From NCBI RefSeq assembly GCF_052056295.1, contig NZ_CP182493.1, positions 2,046,001 to 2,110,000 on the forward strand: a stretch of DNA of 64,000 bases. The letters are read 5' to 3'. Origin of the DNA: Catenovulum sp052056295 (GTDB lineage: Bacteria; Pseudomonadota; Gammaproteobacteria; Enterobacterales; Alteromonadaceae). Both the position numbers and the translations under genes were made by a program. The notes below the pieces were generated by a model. That model saw only the letters and a list, made by a program, of their open reading frames with translations, did no database searches and was not told where the DNA came from. Below are positions 35,656-45,426 of the stretch, piece by piece; within the stretch, counting starts at the first letter, position 1, and every line of letters begins with the position of its first letter.

Positions 35656-37056
35656 TTAATTCTGCTTTACCAACTGCAGCACCTTATTGTCACCACCATC
35701 TCTTACCGCGATAAATATCTCTCCAGCAGGCGATACGGCAACATCACGAATGCGGCCTTGGTCTTTAACCAATAGTTCATCACTAATTACTTGTTGGTCT
35801 TTAACCACTAAACGGCGTAACTCTTGTTTCGCAAGGGAAGCTAATAACAAGTTGTTTTGCCATTTGGCGAAGGTTTTACCTTGGTAGAATTCCATACCTG
35901 CGGTGGCTATGGATGGTACGTAATAATGTTTAGGTTGTTGCATACCCTCTTGATGGGTTTTGTCTGAAATAGGTTGGCCGTTGTAGTTTATGCCGTAGGT
36001 AATTACTGGCCAGCCATAGTTTAAGCTAGGCTCTATTAGATTAATTTCATCACCACCACGCGGGCCGTGCTCACTTTCCCAAATTTCATTGGTCACTGGG
36101 TGTAAAGCTAAGCCTTGCGGATTTCTGTGGCCATAACTCCAAATAGTTGGCAGTGCATCTTTAGTATTAACAAAAGGGTTGTCGGCTGGAATTTTACCGT
36201 CTTCAGTTAAGCGGTGAATTTTCCCGTTAGCTTTAGATAAATCTTGCGCCATGTGCATACGGCCGCGATCACCTATTGAGAAATATACATAACCGTCGCG
36301 AATAACTATGCGCGAGCCAAAGTGAGCACCCGATGCTATGTGTAAATCATGCGGTGCACGGTAAACAACTTCTTGGTTTACCCATTTATTATTGATGATT
36401 TGTCCGCGCATCAGCGTAGTCATGCCTGCATCTTTACCGTCTTGTTTTGCGCCGGTGTTTTCAGCAAAGGTTAGGTAAATCCACAGTTTTTTCGGATATT
36501 CTGGATGAACCAATACATCCAACAAACCACCTTGGCCATTCAACCAAATTGTTGGTGTGTCAGCTATTTTGTATTTCTCGCCCGTACTTTTTAACAACCA
36601 GACATCACCGGCTTTTTCGGTAATTAAACTGTCGCCATTCGGCAAGAAACTCATACCCCATATTTCTTCGTCAAACTCAGCGACTGTTTTCAGCGAATAA
36701 GCATAATCTTGGCTTTGGAACACCTCGCCTTTTTGGGTCACTTGTTGTGGTTGTTGGTTACCTTTTTGCTCTTGAATATATACAGCTAAACCTTGAATCA
36801 ATTCATCGGATAAAGCGTGTTTCCACGCTGGCATACCCATTTGTGGATTACCGTCGCTAATACTTTTAGCGATCTCAGTTGCTGAACTGCCGCCTTTCCA
36901 TTCGTCATCAATTAAACTTGGCCCCATGCCACCTTGTAGTTTTTTGCCATGACAACTGGCACAGTTTTCTGCATATACATCTTCCACAGAAGTTGGTTTG
37001 GCTGCACACGCAGCTGAAAATGCAGCAACTGCAAGGGCTATTAACTTTAATTTCAT
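35656..37056 (-). CDS. Cytochrome c-PQQ sugar dehydrogenase fusion
   Basis: Start is ATG 37056 (TTGGAG upstream; TTG 12 bases earlier rejected). The 466-residue protein has a signal sequence (MKLKLIALAVAAFSAAC...) whose Cys may be a non-standard lipobox, a class I cytochrome c domain (about 25-100) with haem-binding CASCH and a later Met (MGMPAW) as likely axial ligand, then a six-bladed glucose/sorbosone-dehydrogenase domain (about 110-466). The latter shows GMSFLPNGDSLITEK, GGLLDVLVHPEY, HFGSRIV and YGHRNPQGLALHP, as in soluble aldose dehydrogenases (YliI type) that use PQQ. It should oxidise sugars in the periplasm and pass electrons to its own haem. A haem-linked substrate link to arabinose is inference. 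Confidence 0.86.
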   Translation of the reverse strand: MKLKLIALAVAAFSAACAAKPTSVEDVYAENCASCHGKKLQGGMGPSLIDDEWKGGSSATEIAKSISDGNPQMGMPAWKHALSDELIQGLAVYIQEQKGNQQPQQVTQKGEVFQSQDYAYSLKTVAEFDEEIWGMSFLPNGDSLITEKAGDVWLLKSTGEKYKIADTPTIWLNGQGGLLDVLVHPEYPKKLWIYLTFAENTGAKQDGKDAGMTTLMRGQIINNKWVNQEVVYRAPHDLHIASGAHFGSRIVIRDGYVYFSIGDRGRMHMAQDLSKANGKIHRLTEDGKIPADNPFVNTKDALPTIWSYGHRNPQGLALHPVTNEIWESEHGPRGGDEINLIEPSLNYGWPVITYGINYNGQPISDKTHQEGMQQPKHYYVPSIATAGMEFYQGKTFAKWQNNLLLASLAKQELRRLVVKDQQVISDELLVKDQGRIRDVAVSPAGEIFIAVRDGGDNKVLQLVKQN

Positions 37057-37254
37057 GGGGTTCTCCAATGTTTTTTTACTTTATGTTTGGTTCGGAGTCG
37101 CTTAACACTCAAGGCTGTCAGCCCTCTTAAGCATGACTTTCGCATAATTAGCAGCTCTAAGTCATTGCTTCAGTGAGCTTACATCCTTTCGCTAGTTTCA
37201 GACACTATTCCTATATCGCAAAAAAAATGTCCGAACGCATGTACTAGAGCAATA

Positions 37255-37336
37255 ATTAGGAGCAAAACTTCAATCGCCATGGATGGCGTTTGCGAGCTTA
37301 CAAGGATGTACTTGCAGCGTTTTTGCGATAATTATG
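37255..37336 (-). repeat. Intergenic repeat, copy 3 (reverse)
   Basis: Read on the minus strand this is AGCATAATTATCGCAAAAAC ... CATCCTTG ... GCTCGCAAACG and ends TTGAAGTTTTGCTCC, matching copy 1. Its hairpin reads CGCCATCCATGGCG, a different but still self-complementary stem. A possible decayed half lies at about 37130-37200. Confidence 0.75.
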
Positions 37337-37370
37337 CTCTAGTGCATGTATACTCCGTGACCAGCTGCGC

Positions 37371-39410
37371 CTAATATTGATAACTCACTTGCGCAAATAC
37401 CCTACTCGGCTGTCCAACAAAATACCTATCATTACCATAGGCAAAATCCGCACGCTCGGCATAGGCTTTATCAGTAATATTTAACCATTGCACAGCCAAA
37501 CGCCAATTATCAGCCATGGCAAAACTCGCACGGATATTATGTAACAAATGGCCAGCATAACTATGCTGATTTTCAGCATCCGTGTAATAGTCTGACATAT
37601 AAACAGACTCAAATTCTAACTTAATTCTATCCGCCCATGTATAGGCTAATTGTTGGCTAGCGATTAGCCTTGGCGCTGTATCTATATCATTGCCGATAAA
37701 TTGTTTTTTGTATTTATGTCTAGCCCAAATAGCTTGTAGTGAATACTGCCAATTAGAGTTAAGTTGATAGGCCAAATTTCCTTCTAAACCTGCATGTTGC
37801 GTGCGCTCATCATTTACATACAAACGCTGTGAATTCTGTGCTATCACATTGTGTTTGTGCATATTAAACACAACTGCCGTTAACTTAAGCTTATCGGTTA
37901 AATACTCAATGCCCAGTTGAGTATTGTAGGCAGTTTCAGCGTCTATTGTTTGTTGCTCGGCATTTTGTAAACGGTACAACTCCATAATATGCGGTGCACG
38001 GTAAGCTTTATCAAACTTAATATGTGCGCTGATTTGTGCATTAAGCTGCCACACAGGCATTAAACTAAAACTCACATCGGCAAAACTATCATCTCGACTG
38101 GCAGGACGATAATAACGGCATGGTGCCATACTGCATGGCTCACCGTTTTGTTGATTATTGCCATCATCTAAATAGTTAGTGTATTGATAATTTATTTGCT
38201 CAAAACGAATGGCATTTTGCCAATAAAAATTATCCGACCAAAGCCAACTCCAATCGGCCGCTACCGACAGTGTTTGCATATCTACGGCAAAATCATACTG
38301 TTGCCCTTGCGGCAAAATCGAGTTTAAAAAAGCAGATCCGCTGTCTGTTGGCCAAGGTTGATATTGTTTCACTTCACCTTGAGTATTTTCTAACTGACTA
38401 GAGAAATCTATATGGTGATTACCCAACTCCATCTGCCAATGGCCTATCACACCTAAACTTGTATGTTGATTATTTTCAATTGGTGTACCCGGCAAATAAT
38501 GCATTAAAAAGTCCATTTTATTGTTGCGCAGATAAGGGGATAGTTTAACCAAGCTGCCATCCGCCAACTGAGTTTGCGCATGTACAGTTAAGCGCTGACT
38601 TTGCGCTTTGCGATAGGCATTGTCCAAACTATTTTGTTTGGTCAGCTCTCTATCTAAATAAGCTTTGTCACCCGCTTGAATATATCCAGCTGTGATTTGA
38701 TCTAAATCTTGCACTGATAAGCTGGTATCTAACCGCCAATCAGCTAGTTGACCACTGTGTTTAGCCAGTAATTTATATTGTTGATAACCCGAATTCTGTT
38801 GGTAGCCATTAGTATCAACCCAGTCACCAGCAAATAAAAAATCACCAATATTCGATTCTTGATTGTGTCTAAGCTGCAGTTTGGTTAATTGATTTGCCCC
38901 CAAACCGAGTTTTACTTGATTAGCTTGCTCAAATGGTTTTGGTGTAACTACATTAATCATGCCGTGAATTGCATTACTACCGTATCTTGCGGAATTTGCG
39001 CCGTTAACCACTTCTATTGTGCTTGCTAGTTCAAAAGCGGAATCAAATAACTGGTTAACATTACAAAAACCACTGGCACGCAGCGGTATGCCATCTTCTA
39101 AAGTTAAAAACTCACCACATGCGCCTGCGCCGGTAAATACAGGTGAGCGCATTGCCAATAAGGATTCTTGACCATTGCCACGGCTTAACCAAGTGCCGGC
39201 TGTGCGCGATAATACTTGGTTTAAATGTTGGGCTTGTAAAAGCTCTAAAGACTGTGAGTCAATTTGCTGATAATCCGCCAATTGCATAATCGATGCATTG
39301 CTTTTTGATGAAATAACTTGAATGCGTTCAATTGGTTTTTCTGTAGTTTTAGCTGTGACTTGCTGGCATAAGAGTAAACAGATTAAACAAGTTCTAAATA
39401 TATTGAGCAT
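37371..39410 (-). CDS. TonB-dependent outer-membrane receptor
   Basis: Start is ATG 39410 (TTG two codons earlier also possible; ribosome site weak). The 679-residue protein has a signal peptide (ending VTA), a candidate TonB box (ERIQVIS, about 30), a plug domain (about 50-160, IEVVNGANSARYGSNAIHGMINVVTP) and a 22-strand barrel ending FAQVSYQY. It resembles the siderophore/cobalamin and small-substrate receptor type rather than SusC. It lies between an arabinanase gene and the sugar dehydrogenase fusion, so uptake of arabino-oligosaccharides or PQQ are possible substrates; neither is shown by the sequence. Confidence 0.88.
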   Translation of the reverse strand: MLNIFRTCLICLLLCQQVTAKTTEKPIERIQVISSKSNASIMQLADYQQIDSQSLELLQAQHLNQVLSRTAGTWLSRGNGQESLLAMRSPVFTGAGACGEFLTLEDGIPLRASGFCNVNQLFDSAFELASTIEVVNGANSARYGSNAIHGMINVVTPKPFEQANQVKLGLGANQLTKLQLRHNQESNIGDFLFAGDWVDTNGYQQNSGYQQYKLLAKHSGQLADWRLDTSLSVQDLDQITAGYIQAGDKAYLDRELTKQNSLDNAYRKAQSQRLTVHAQTQLADGSLVKLSPYLRNNKMDFLMHYLPGTPIENNQHTSLGVIGHWQMELGNHHIDFSSQLENTQGEVKQYQPWPTDSGSAFLNSILPQGQQYDFAVDMQTLSVAADWSWLWSDNFYWQNAIRFEQINYQYTNYLDDGNNQQNGEPCSMAPCRYYRPASRDDSFADVSFSLMPVWQLNAQISAHIKFDKAYRAPHIMELYRLQNAEQQTIDAETAYNTQLGIEYLTDKLKLTAVVFNMHKHNVIAQNSQRLYVNDERTQHAGLEGNLAYQLNSNWQYSLQAIWARHKYKKQFIGNDIDTAPRLIASQQLAYTWADRIKLEFESVYMSDYYTDAENQHSYAGHLLHNIRASFAMADNWRLAVQWLNITDKAYAERADFAYGNDRYFVGQPSRVFAQVSYQY

Positions 39411-39525
39411 GAACAAAGCGGTTTAGAAGAATTTGCGACATTTTGCCAGTTAAATGTCGATAAATGAAGGTGTGAGCAGTAAGGGATTAAGGCAGAATAG
39501 CATTCCGCCTTAGGCAAAACAAAAG

Positions 39526-41373
39526 TTACTTAGTACCCCACACAGAAACACCTGCGCTAGACAAGGCACTGAAGGTTGGTACTAATTGGCTAGTTGCCGC
39601 ATTGTATTGCCAGCTCGCAACACCATTGAAAGTACCTAAACCATTTAAAGTAATTTGGAATTTATTACCACTTTGGATCCACCAAGTACCAGATTGAGAG
39701 CCAGACACTGTGCCATCCGCATTTAACTGGATGTTAACTGACTGCTTAGCTGTGGTGTTGATATCTTTCTCGTGATTAACAAATTTAAAGCTGCCAACCA
39801 TGTCGTAGAAATCCACCTTGTTTGCGCCATTTAACTGCGCGTATCTTTGTGGCGCAACTACCGGCCAACCGTCCGCATTCATAAACATTTCATGCACACG
39901 AACTTGGTGGAATTCGCCAGAATTTGGAAAACGAGTATGGAATACTAAGAAGTATTGACCTGTATCTGAGTTATACACAGTTGATTGATGGCCTGGTGCT
40001 AAATAACCATATTCACCAGCAAACTCAAAACCACCCATTAATTTCATACCATATGGTGCAATTGAGTTGCGATCACCACGTACATTCGCCATGTTGTTGC
40101 CTTGCGCATCATAATATGGGCCGTCAGGCGAAGTTGCACGAGCAACACGTACGTTATAACCACCGTCTGATGCTAAACCACCAAACGAGCTAAACAAATA
40201 GTAGTAACCTGTTTCTGGGCTGTATTGAATAAATGCCGCTTCTATATGGCTGTGATCACCACCTAATAAGTGTTTACCATAACCTTGACCTGCATATGGT
40301 TTACCTGTTGCTGGGTTAGCTTCTAAAATAAAGATACCACCAGAATACGAACCATAAACTAACCACATTTTGCCGTCGTTGTCATAAAACGCGTGTGGAT
40401 CTACTGCATTTGGATGAATAGTCGGGTCGTAAATTTCACCGGCATTTTCACTTTCTTGACCCCACATACCTGATTTTAAGATCAAGCCTGTGTTTGAATA
40501 CGCACCTTCAACATTCCAGCTAGTCGCAACACCTGTGTAACCGCGTGGCTCTGTCATTAAACTTTGATTGTAATAATAAGCGTATTCACCTGTGCTAAGT
40601 TGTACAACATCCGCTGCCCACAAGGCTGTATTGTCGCCAGTCCAAGCAAAACCTTCAGCAAGTTCATTGGTGAGGTTATAGCCAAATAAAGGGTTGTTGT
40701 TATTCACGCCTTCAGATACTAAAGTCCAATTCATTAAATCGGTCGATTTAGCCGATGCTGCGAACGAGCCAAAAATGTAGTAAGTTTTTTGACCATTGAC
40801 TGTGGTTTCAAAAATTGACGGATCGTGCACTGTAACATCAGTAAATTGCGAGCTAGCAAGGGTTGGGTTTGCATAAGTTGCATGGTCTAATGTCCACTGT
40901 TGTGGCGCACCCGCCCAATAAGTCCACTGGGCAATATTAGCGCTGTTAGCTGTTGAAAAATTATAAACTTCAGCCGCTTTACCTGAGTGTTGATTGATTA
41001 AACCGTAATTACCATTAGACAAGGCATCTAATGTCCACAACTGTGTAGGTCCCCCCCAGTAAGCCCACTGGACAATGTTGGCACCATCAGCTGAATCAAA
41101 GTTATATACTTCTAATGCTTTTTTGCTATGAACTGAAACAATCGAATAGTTACCATTTACATTGGTAACATCCCATAACTGGTTGTTGGCGTTGGTTTGA
41201 GTGTATTGAATAATGTTAGCGCCATCTGCTGTTGAACGACCCGAAACGTCCATAACCTTGCCACTATGCGCATTTTTTAATACGTAAGTACCGTTAGTTA
41301 AAGCCGCTGCGTTAAAAGCGCTGCCAGCACCAATAGCTAACAAGATACCCGCGGTTAAATTAGAGTATTTCAT
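39526..41373 (-). CDS. Second secreted arabinan endo-1,5-alpha-L-arabinosidase, RICIN-GH43 with C-terminal beta domain
   Basis: The 615-residue protein has a signal peptide (ending AAA), a RICIN domain (about 25-165) with repeats EVYNFDSADGANIVQW and similar, a GH43 domain (about 175-510) and a C-terminal lipocalin-like domain (about 520-615) typical of two-domain arabinanases. Catalytic candidates: Asp in TVHDPSIFE, Asp in NAVDPHAFY, Glu in HIEAAFIQY; PGHQSTV supplies the His of the calcium site. It should degrade arabinan alongside the enzyme encoded at 31552 but is clearly a different subfamily. The start has AAAGGTAGG upstream. A half-operator (ATACTA) lies 72 bp upstream. Confidence 0.9.
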   Translation of the reverse strand: MKYSNLTAGILLAIGAGSAFNAAALTNGTYVLKNAHSGKVMDVSGRSTADGANIIQYTQTNANNQLWDVTNVNGNYSIVSVHSKKALEVYNFDSADGANIVQWAYWGGPTQLWTLDALSNGNYGLINQHSGKAAEVYNFSTANSANIAQWTYWAGAPQQWTLDHATYANPTLASSQFTDVTVHDPSIFETTVNGQKTYYIFGSFAASAKSTDLMNWTLVSEGVNNNNPLFGYNLTNELAEGFAWTGDNTALWAADVVQLSTGEYAYYYNQSLMTEPRGYTGVATSWNVEGAYSNTGLILKSGMWGQESENAGEIYDPTIHPNAVDPHAFYDNDGKMWLVYGSYSGGIFILEANPATGKPYAGQGYGKHLLGGDHSHIEAAFIQYSPETGYYYLFSSFGGLASDGGYNVRVARATSPDGPYYDAQGNNMANVRGDRNSIAPYGMKLMGGFEFAGEYGYLAPGHQSTVYNSDTGQYFLVFHTRFPNSGEFHQVRVHEMFMNADGWPVVAPQRYAQLNGANKVDFYDMVGSFKFVNHEKDINTTAKQSVNIQLNADGTVSGSQSGTWWIQSGNKFQITLNGLGTFNGVASWQYNAATSQLVPTFSALSSAGVSVWGTK

Positions 41374-41444
41374 AGACCTACCTTTTGTTGTGTGTGAATA
41401 GTCGTAGTAGCAGTGAATTAAAATCTCACTTTATTATTACAGTA

Positions 41445-41459
41445 ATACTATATTAATTT
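41445..41459. promoter_or_regulatory. Half-operator upstream of the second arabinanase
   Basis: ATACTA-TAT-TAATTT matches the 31457 palindrome fully in the first half and at 4 of 6 bases in the second, about 72-86 bp upstream of the start on the minus strand. An overlapping ATTAC-A-GTAAT palindrome is also present. Confidence 0.35.
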
Positions 41460-41614
41460 AACCATCAAATGAAACCTTTTTTTAACAATAAAACAAATAA
41501 AGTTAAAATAAAGTCTTAGAGCAATATTAATTCCAGGCAAGAATAAAAGATTGTCTAGCCACATCGACTGTGGAAAAATACCGCCGAAAAATTTGAAACA
41601 AAACAAGGATTTTT

Positions 41615-42604
41615 ATGAAAAAGGCTCTAACGGTTGCAGCTATTGCAACTACTCTTGCCGCTTGTGGAAGCTCAGGCGATGACTCTTCAACTTCAATAAA
41701 CGACTACCCTACAGTTACCATTACCGCTTCTAATTCAGACGAAATTGCAACCACCACTACATTGGCGGTTTTTGACGGCTTAGGTACTGGATTAGCTGAT
41801 ATGGTTGTTGGTGTTGATACAGTTGAACGAGTTAGTTACCACGATTTTGTTAATCTAGATAATATTTTAAGCATACTGAAGAAAACCACAGAGCTTGAGC
41901 AGAATGACAGTGTCACTGGTGTCAAACAGACCGAAAAGGTCAATTGTGATGTATCTGGCAGCATGACCTTAGTTGTCTCTCTTTCATCTCAGGATGAAAT
42001 AAAATCGGGTGATTACATTAAAACCACTATGAACAACTGTGATCAGGGTTATGGAAAAGGCTCTGGCAGCATGACGATGACCTTTTTGCGCGACACACCA
42101 GAGGAAGTATTATTAGGCTTCGGAAATTTTGAAACAGAAATGCGCTTAGAGTTTAAAAATCTAACTGTGTCTGAAGGCTCTTATAATGCTGTAAGCAATG
42201 GTACCTTTACCTTACACATAGACAATTCTTACGATGGTTATGTTTCGTCGGTTTATTCTGATCAATTCAGTATGACAACCTCTAATAGCTATGAACAGAT
42301 AATCGCCAACTTTGTTAATTCCACGACCTATAATGCCAATGCTGATATTATGATTATTTACAGCAAAGGTGAGGTTGCGGATTCGATTTTAGATGGCAAA
42401 GTGTCATTTGAAACTACTGAGCCGTTTGTTTTCAACAGCTCATGGGATGACTACCCAGTTTCAGGCGAGTTAACAATGACAGGGGTAAATTCTGTATTGC
42501 AGTTAACTGCATTGTCTGACACTGAAGTTCAGCTAGAGCTAGACGATAATGCCGATGGCACTATGGATACAAGCAAAAGTTTAAGTTGGTATGAGTTTTA
42601 TTAA
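41615..42604 (+). CDS. Predicted lipoprotein, unknown function
   Basis: The 329-residue product has a lipoprotein signal with lipobox LAAC (residue 17 Cys) and a Ser/Thr-rich linker, then a beta-rich domain with two Cys (VNCDVSG and MNNCDQGYG) likely paired. AAGGA precedes ATG 41615. The end reads LELDDNADGTMDTSKSL, like a calcium-loop segment. The next gene begins inside its last codons. Family not recognised. Confidence 0.7.
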   Translation: MKKALTVAAIATTLAACGSSGDDSSTSINDYPTVTITASNSDEIATTTTLAVFDGLGTGLADMVVGVDTVERVSYHDFVNLDNILSILKKTTELEQNDSVTGVKQTEKVNCDVSGSMTLVVSLSSQDEIKSGDYIKTTMNNCDQGYGKGSGSMTMTFLRDTPEEVLLGFGNFETEMRLEFKNLTVSEGSYNAVSNGTFTLHIDNSYDGYVSSVYSDQFSMTTSNSYEQIIANFVNSTTYNANADIMIIYSKGEVADSILDGKVSFETTEPFVFNSSWDDYPVSGELTMTGVNSVLQLTALSDTEVQLELDDNADGTMDTSKSLSWYEFY

Positions 42605-43433
42605 AGCCAAAACCTCCAATAAAAGAATCAAAGAGCTAACTTTTGTTAGCTCTTTTTTGTTCGTGATTGGCATAGTTAGCCCTGCCACTTTTGCTGCTAA
42701 CAAACATTTTGTTGGCTTGAGTGTGTACCTAACGGACAACCATTTTTCAGAGAAAGACAATTCAAAAACGTTAAACACTGAGAATGGCCAAATGGATGGT
42801 TTTGCTTTATCAGCAGCAACAGAGCTTGATAGCAATTGGATGATCACAGGAGATGTGATCAAACAAAGCACTAACCTAAGTTATCAAGGTTTTAGCCAAA
42901 ATGGCGTAGCGATAAATACCCAAACAAAATACCAGCAGCAAGAGTACGCGTTTGCGACACGTTATTTACACCAAGCTTTTTTCACTTCAATAGGTTTAAA
43001 CCACAATCGAGATAAACGTTATATTCAAGGTATTGAACAAATATCAGGTTTAAACGAAAGTTATCAGTTTAACTTTGTCACTTTGGGAGCGGGTTGGCAG
43101 AAAAATATCAGTGAAAACATACAGCTAGAAGTTGCAGCCAACTTGGGCTACTCAGTAAAATCTAGCTTAACGGTAGATTTTTTAAATAAGTACGATACAA
43201 GTAGAGGTGATCTAAACAAAGTCACTCGCTATCAGCTTAGTGCACAACTAGGGTATACACTCACTCAATCGCAGCAGTTATTATTAACTGTGCAATACCA
43301 ACAAACAAACATCAGTCAAAGTGAACAATTTAACTTAACTGAGCAAGGCAAACACAAAGGTTTTTTCTACCAACCTCAACGGCAACTAGAACAAAATAGC
43401 TTGGTATTGAGTTATCGATTTTTCATGAGATAG
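42591..43433 (+). CDS. Predicted outer-membrane beta-barrel protein
   Basis: The 280-residue product overlaps the lipoprotein gene by 14 bp. A signal peptide (about residues 14-35, ending TFA) precedes alternating aromatic/polar strands and a final LVLSYRFFMR. Codons for the signal peptide overlap an intrinsic-terminator-like hairpin (42630-42657), so expression beyond the lipoprotein gene may be reduced; a start within or after the hairpin is unlikely because it would lose the basic N-region. Unknown family. Confidence 0.65.
   Translation: MSFIKAKTSNKRIKELTFVSSFLFVIGIVSPATFAANKHFVGLSVYLTDNHFSEKDNSKTLNTENGQMDGFALSAATELDSNWMITGDVIKQSTNLSYQGFSQNGVAINTQTKYQQQEYAFATRYLHQAFFTSIGLNHNRDKRYIQGIEQISGLNESYQFNFVTLGAGWQKNISENIQLEVAANLGYSVKSSLTVDFLNKYDTSRGDLNKVTRYQLSAQLGYTLTQSQQLLLTVQYQQTNISQSEQFNLTEQGKHKGFFYQPQRQLEQNSLVLSYRFFMR
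42630..42657 (+). terminator. Intrinsic terminator inside the 5' coding part of the barrel gene
   Basis: AAAGAGCTAAC-TTTT-GTTAGCTCTTTTTT has a near-perfect stem of 9-11 bp followed by TTTTTT. It lies 26 bp past the lipoprotein stop codon yet within codons 14-22 of the overlapping barrel frame. Confidence 0.8.
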
Positions 43434-43484
43434 CCGCATAACGACCTAGGCATATAAAATACTATTTTTACTGTTTGTTTAAAG

Positions 43485-43490
43485 TATAAT
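43485..43490 (+). promoter_or_regulatory. Candidate -10 element upstream of the small barrel gene
   Basis: TATAAT, a perfect -10 hexamer, sits 77 bp before the ATG. The -35 candidate (CTATTT, 17 bp upstream) is poor. Confidence 0.4.
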
Positions 43491-43566
43491 ACCTGCTCTA
43501 CTTTCACGTAGAAAAAGCGGCTCTCAATTATGAATAAGAGCAGTATTTACAAGGAAAAGGAACATT

Positions 43567-44079
43567 ATGTTTAAAAAAGCAATTACAGCTGCAGCCCTAT
43601 TCAGTATTTCATCTCTAGCTCAAGCTCAGTGGGTAGGTGGTTTTAACTACACTGCATTTCAAGAAGATTTAGGTGAAGACATTAGCATCAGCTCAATCAA
43701 CGGGGAATTAGGCTACAAATATGCAAGCTCAAGTCAATTTTCTATTATTCCAACTGTGAGATTGGGTTTTGGCTTAGCTTCTGATGAAGTTGATACTTTT
43801 TGGGATACTATCGAGTTAGAAATAGACAACTACTTTATTTTCTCTGTCCGTGCTCAATACCAATTTGACAATGGTTTTTACCTATATGCAGTTCCAAGTT
43901 ACGGGACATATAAAATATCAGCAAGTATGGGCGACATCAGTGGTAGCGACAGTAGCAGTGAATTCGGTGCTGGTGTCGGTGTTGGTAAATACATCACAGA
44001 CTCAACTTCGATCGAGGCAAGTTTCGAATCTGTTGACGAAACAGATTTAATCAGTATCGGTTTAAAGTTTGATTTTTAA
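43567..44079 (+). CDS. Small outer-membrane beta-barrel protein
   Basis: The 170-residue precursor has a signal peptide (MFKKAITAAALFSISSLAQA) and an eight-stranded-barrel pattern of OmpA/porin-like small barrels: GGFNYTAF, INGELGYKY, SVRAQYQF, GFYLYAVPSYGTY, FGAGVGVGKY and terminal SIGLKFDF. AAGGA precedes the ATG. A strong terminator follows. Function is unknown. Confidence 0.75.
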   Translation: MFKKAITAAALFSISSLAQAQWVGGFNYTAFQEDLGEDISISSINGELGYKYASSSQFSIIPTVRLGFGLASDEVDTFWDTIELEIDNYFIFSVRAQYQFDNGFYLYAVPSYGTYKISASMGDISGSDSSSEFGAGVGVGKYITDSTSIEASFESVDETDLISIGLKFDF

Positions 44080-44102
44080 AAGTCCATTTTAACAAACAAT
44101 TA

Positions 44103-44126
44103 AGTGCGACCAAGGGTCGCACTTTT
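44103..44126 (+). terminator. Intrinsic terminator after the small barrel gene
   Basis: AGTGCGACC-AAG-GGTCGCACT is a perfect 9-bp stem followed by TTT, 24 bp after the stop codon. Confidence 0.88.
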
Positions 44127-44310
44127 ATCGCGTATTAAGCCTCCAAAAAATTTTCCATTTTGACGCAACTTTTTATTTGTATTTTGCAAAAATTGCGATA
44201 AATTTCGCTTCGCTAACGTGTGCAAAATCAGCCCTTCTGCATTTCTCTGGCCCACCACTTTAGCTTCCAATTAACACTTTGTTTTTACTTACATTTTGGA
44301 GATTTAGCGG

Positions 44311-45426
44311 TTGAACGATTCAGTTGCTTTATTACAGCTGCGTGGGCTGGAAAAGTCTTACGCTGGGCACTCGATCCTGTCTGGCTTCGATTTAACTATT
44401 TTTGATGGTGAATTTTTTACTTTATTAGGCCCGTCTGGTTGTGGCAAAACCACAATTTTAAACATGATCGCCGGTATGGAAATGCCTGATGCGGGCAATA
44501 TAGTATTGCTGGGTAATGATATCAGCCAACTACCAGCCGAAAAACGTCCAATCAATACTGTCTTCCAAAGTTACGCACTATTCCCACATATGACGGTATT
44601 CGACAATGTTGCATTCGGTTTGCGTATGCAAGGTGTGGATAAAAAACAAATTAAACCGCGTGTTGTTGAAGCACTAGAAATGGTGCAACTCGCCCATTTG
44701 GCAGATAGAAAACCTGCACAACTATCTGGCGGTCAGCAGCAACGTGTAGCTATTGCCCGTGCTGTGGTTAATCAACCTAAAGTATTGTTATTAGATGAGT
44801 CTTTATCTGCACTTGATTATAAATTGCGTCAACAAATGCAGTTAGAGCTTAAGCGTTTACAGCGCAAACTCGGCATTACTTTTATTTATGTAACACACGA
44901 CCAAGAAGAAGCTTTATCTATGTCTGATCGCATTTTGGTTATGCATCAAGGCAAAGTGCAGCAACTTGGCACACCGAGACAAATTTACGAAAACCCAGCC
45001 AACCTGTTTGTCGCGCGCTTTATTGGTGAGATAAATCAACTCGACGGTGAAATTGTTAGTGTCGATGGTGATCATACTTACGATGTCAAAGTCGAAGGTT
45101 TGCAATGGACATTAAAAGCACAGCACAACTTCACAGCCGGTGATAAGGTGCATGTTTTGTTGCGCCCTGAAGATTTACGCGTTGAGTATATTGATGATTT
45201 TCATGCTAGCCAATACCTAGTCGGCACTGTGGTTGAACGTAATTACAAAGGCAAAACCTTAGATTCATTAATTCGCTTAGGCTCAGGTATAGAAGTACTT
45301 GCCAGTGAGTTTTTTAACGAAGATGATCCATCATTTGACTACAGGCCAAATCAAAAAGTCGCATTAAAATGGGTACCCGGCTGGGAAGTGGTTATGCCAG
45401 CTGAAAAAAGTGAAGCTGCAGCATGA
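44311..45426 (+). CDS. potA: Spermidine/putrescine ABC transporter ATPase
   Basis: The 371-residue protein has GPSGCGKTT Walker A, LSGGQQQRVAIARAV signature, VLLLDESLSALD Walker B and switch His in YVTHDQEEAL, then a C-terminal TOBE domain (about 290-360; LLRPEDLRV). TTG at 44311 is the likely start: GGAG stands about 10 bases upstream and no ATG lies near. First gene of potABCD; stop overlaps potB by 4 bp. Confidence 0.93.
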   Translation: MNDSVALLQLRGLEKSYAGHSILSGFDLTIFDGEFFTLLGPSGCGKTTILNMIAGMEMPDAGNIVLLGNDISQLPAEKRPINTVFQSYALFPHMTVFDNVAFGLRMQGVDKKQIKPRVVEALEMVQLAHLADRKPAQLSGGQQQRVAIARAVVNQPKVLLLDESLSALDYKLRQQMQLELKRLQRKLGITFIYVTHDQEEALSMSDRILVMHQGKVQQLGTPRQIYENPANLFVARFIGEINQLDGEIVSVDGDHTYDVKVEGLQWTLKAQHNFTAGDKVHVLLRPEDLRVEYIDDFHASQYLVGTVVERNYKGKTLDSLIRLGSGIEVLASEFFNEDDPSFDYRPNQKVALKWVPGWEVVMPAEKSEAAA

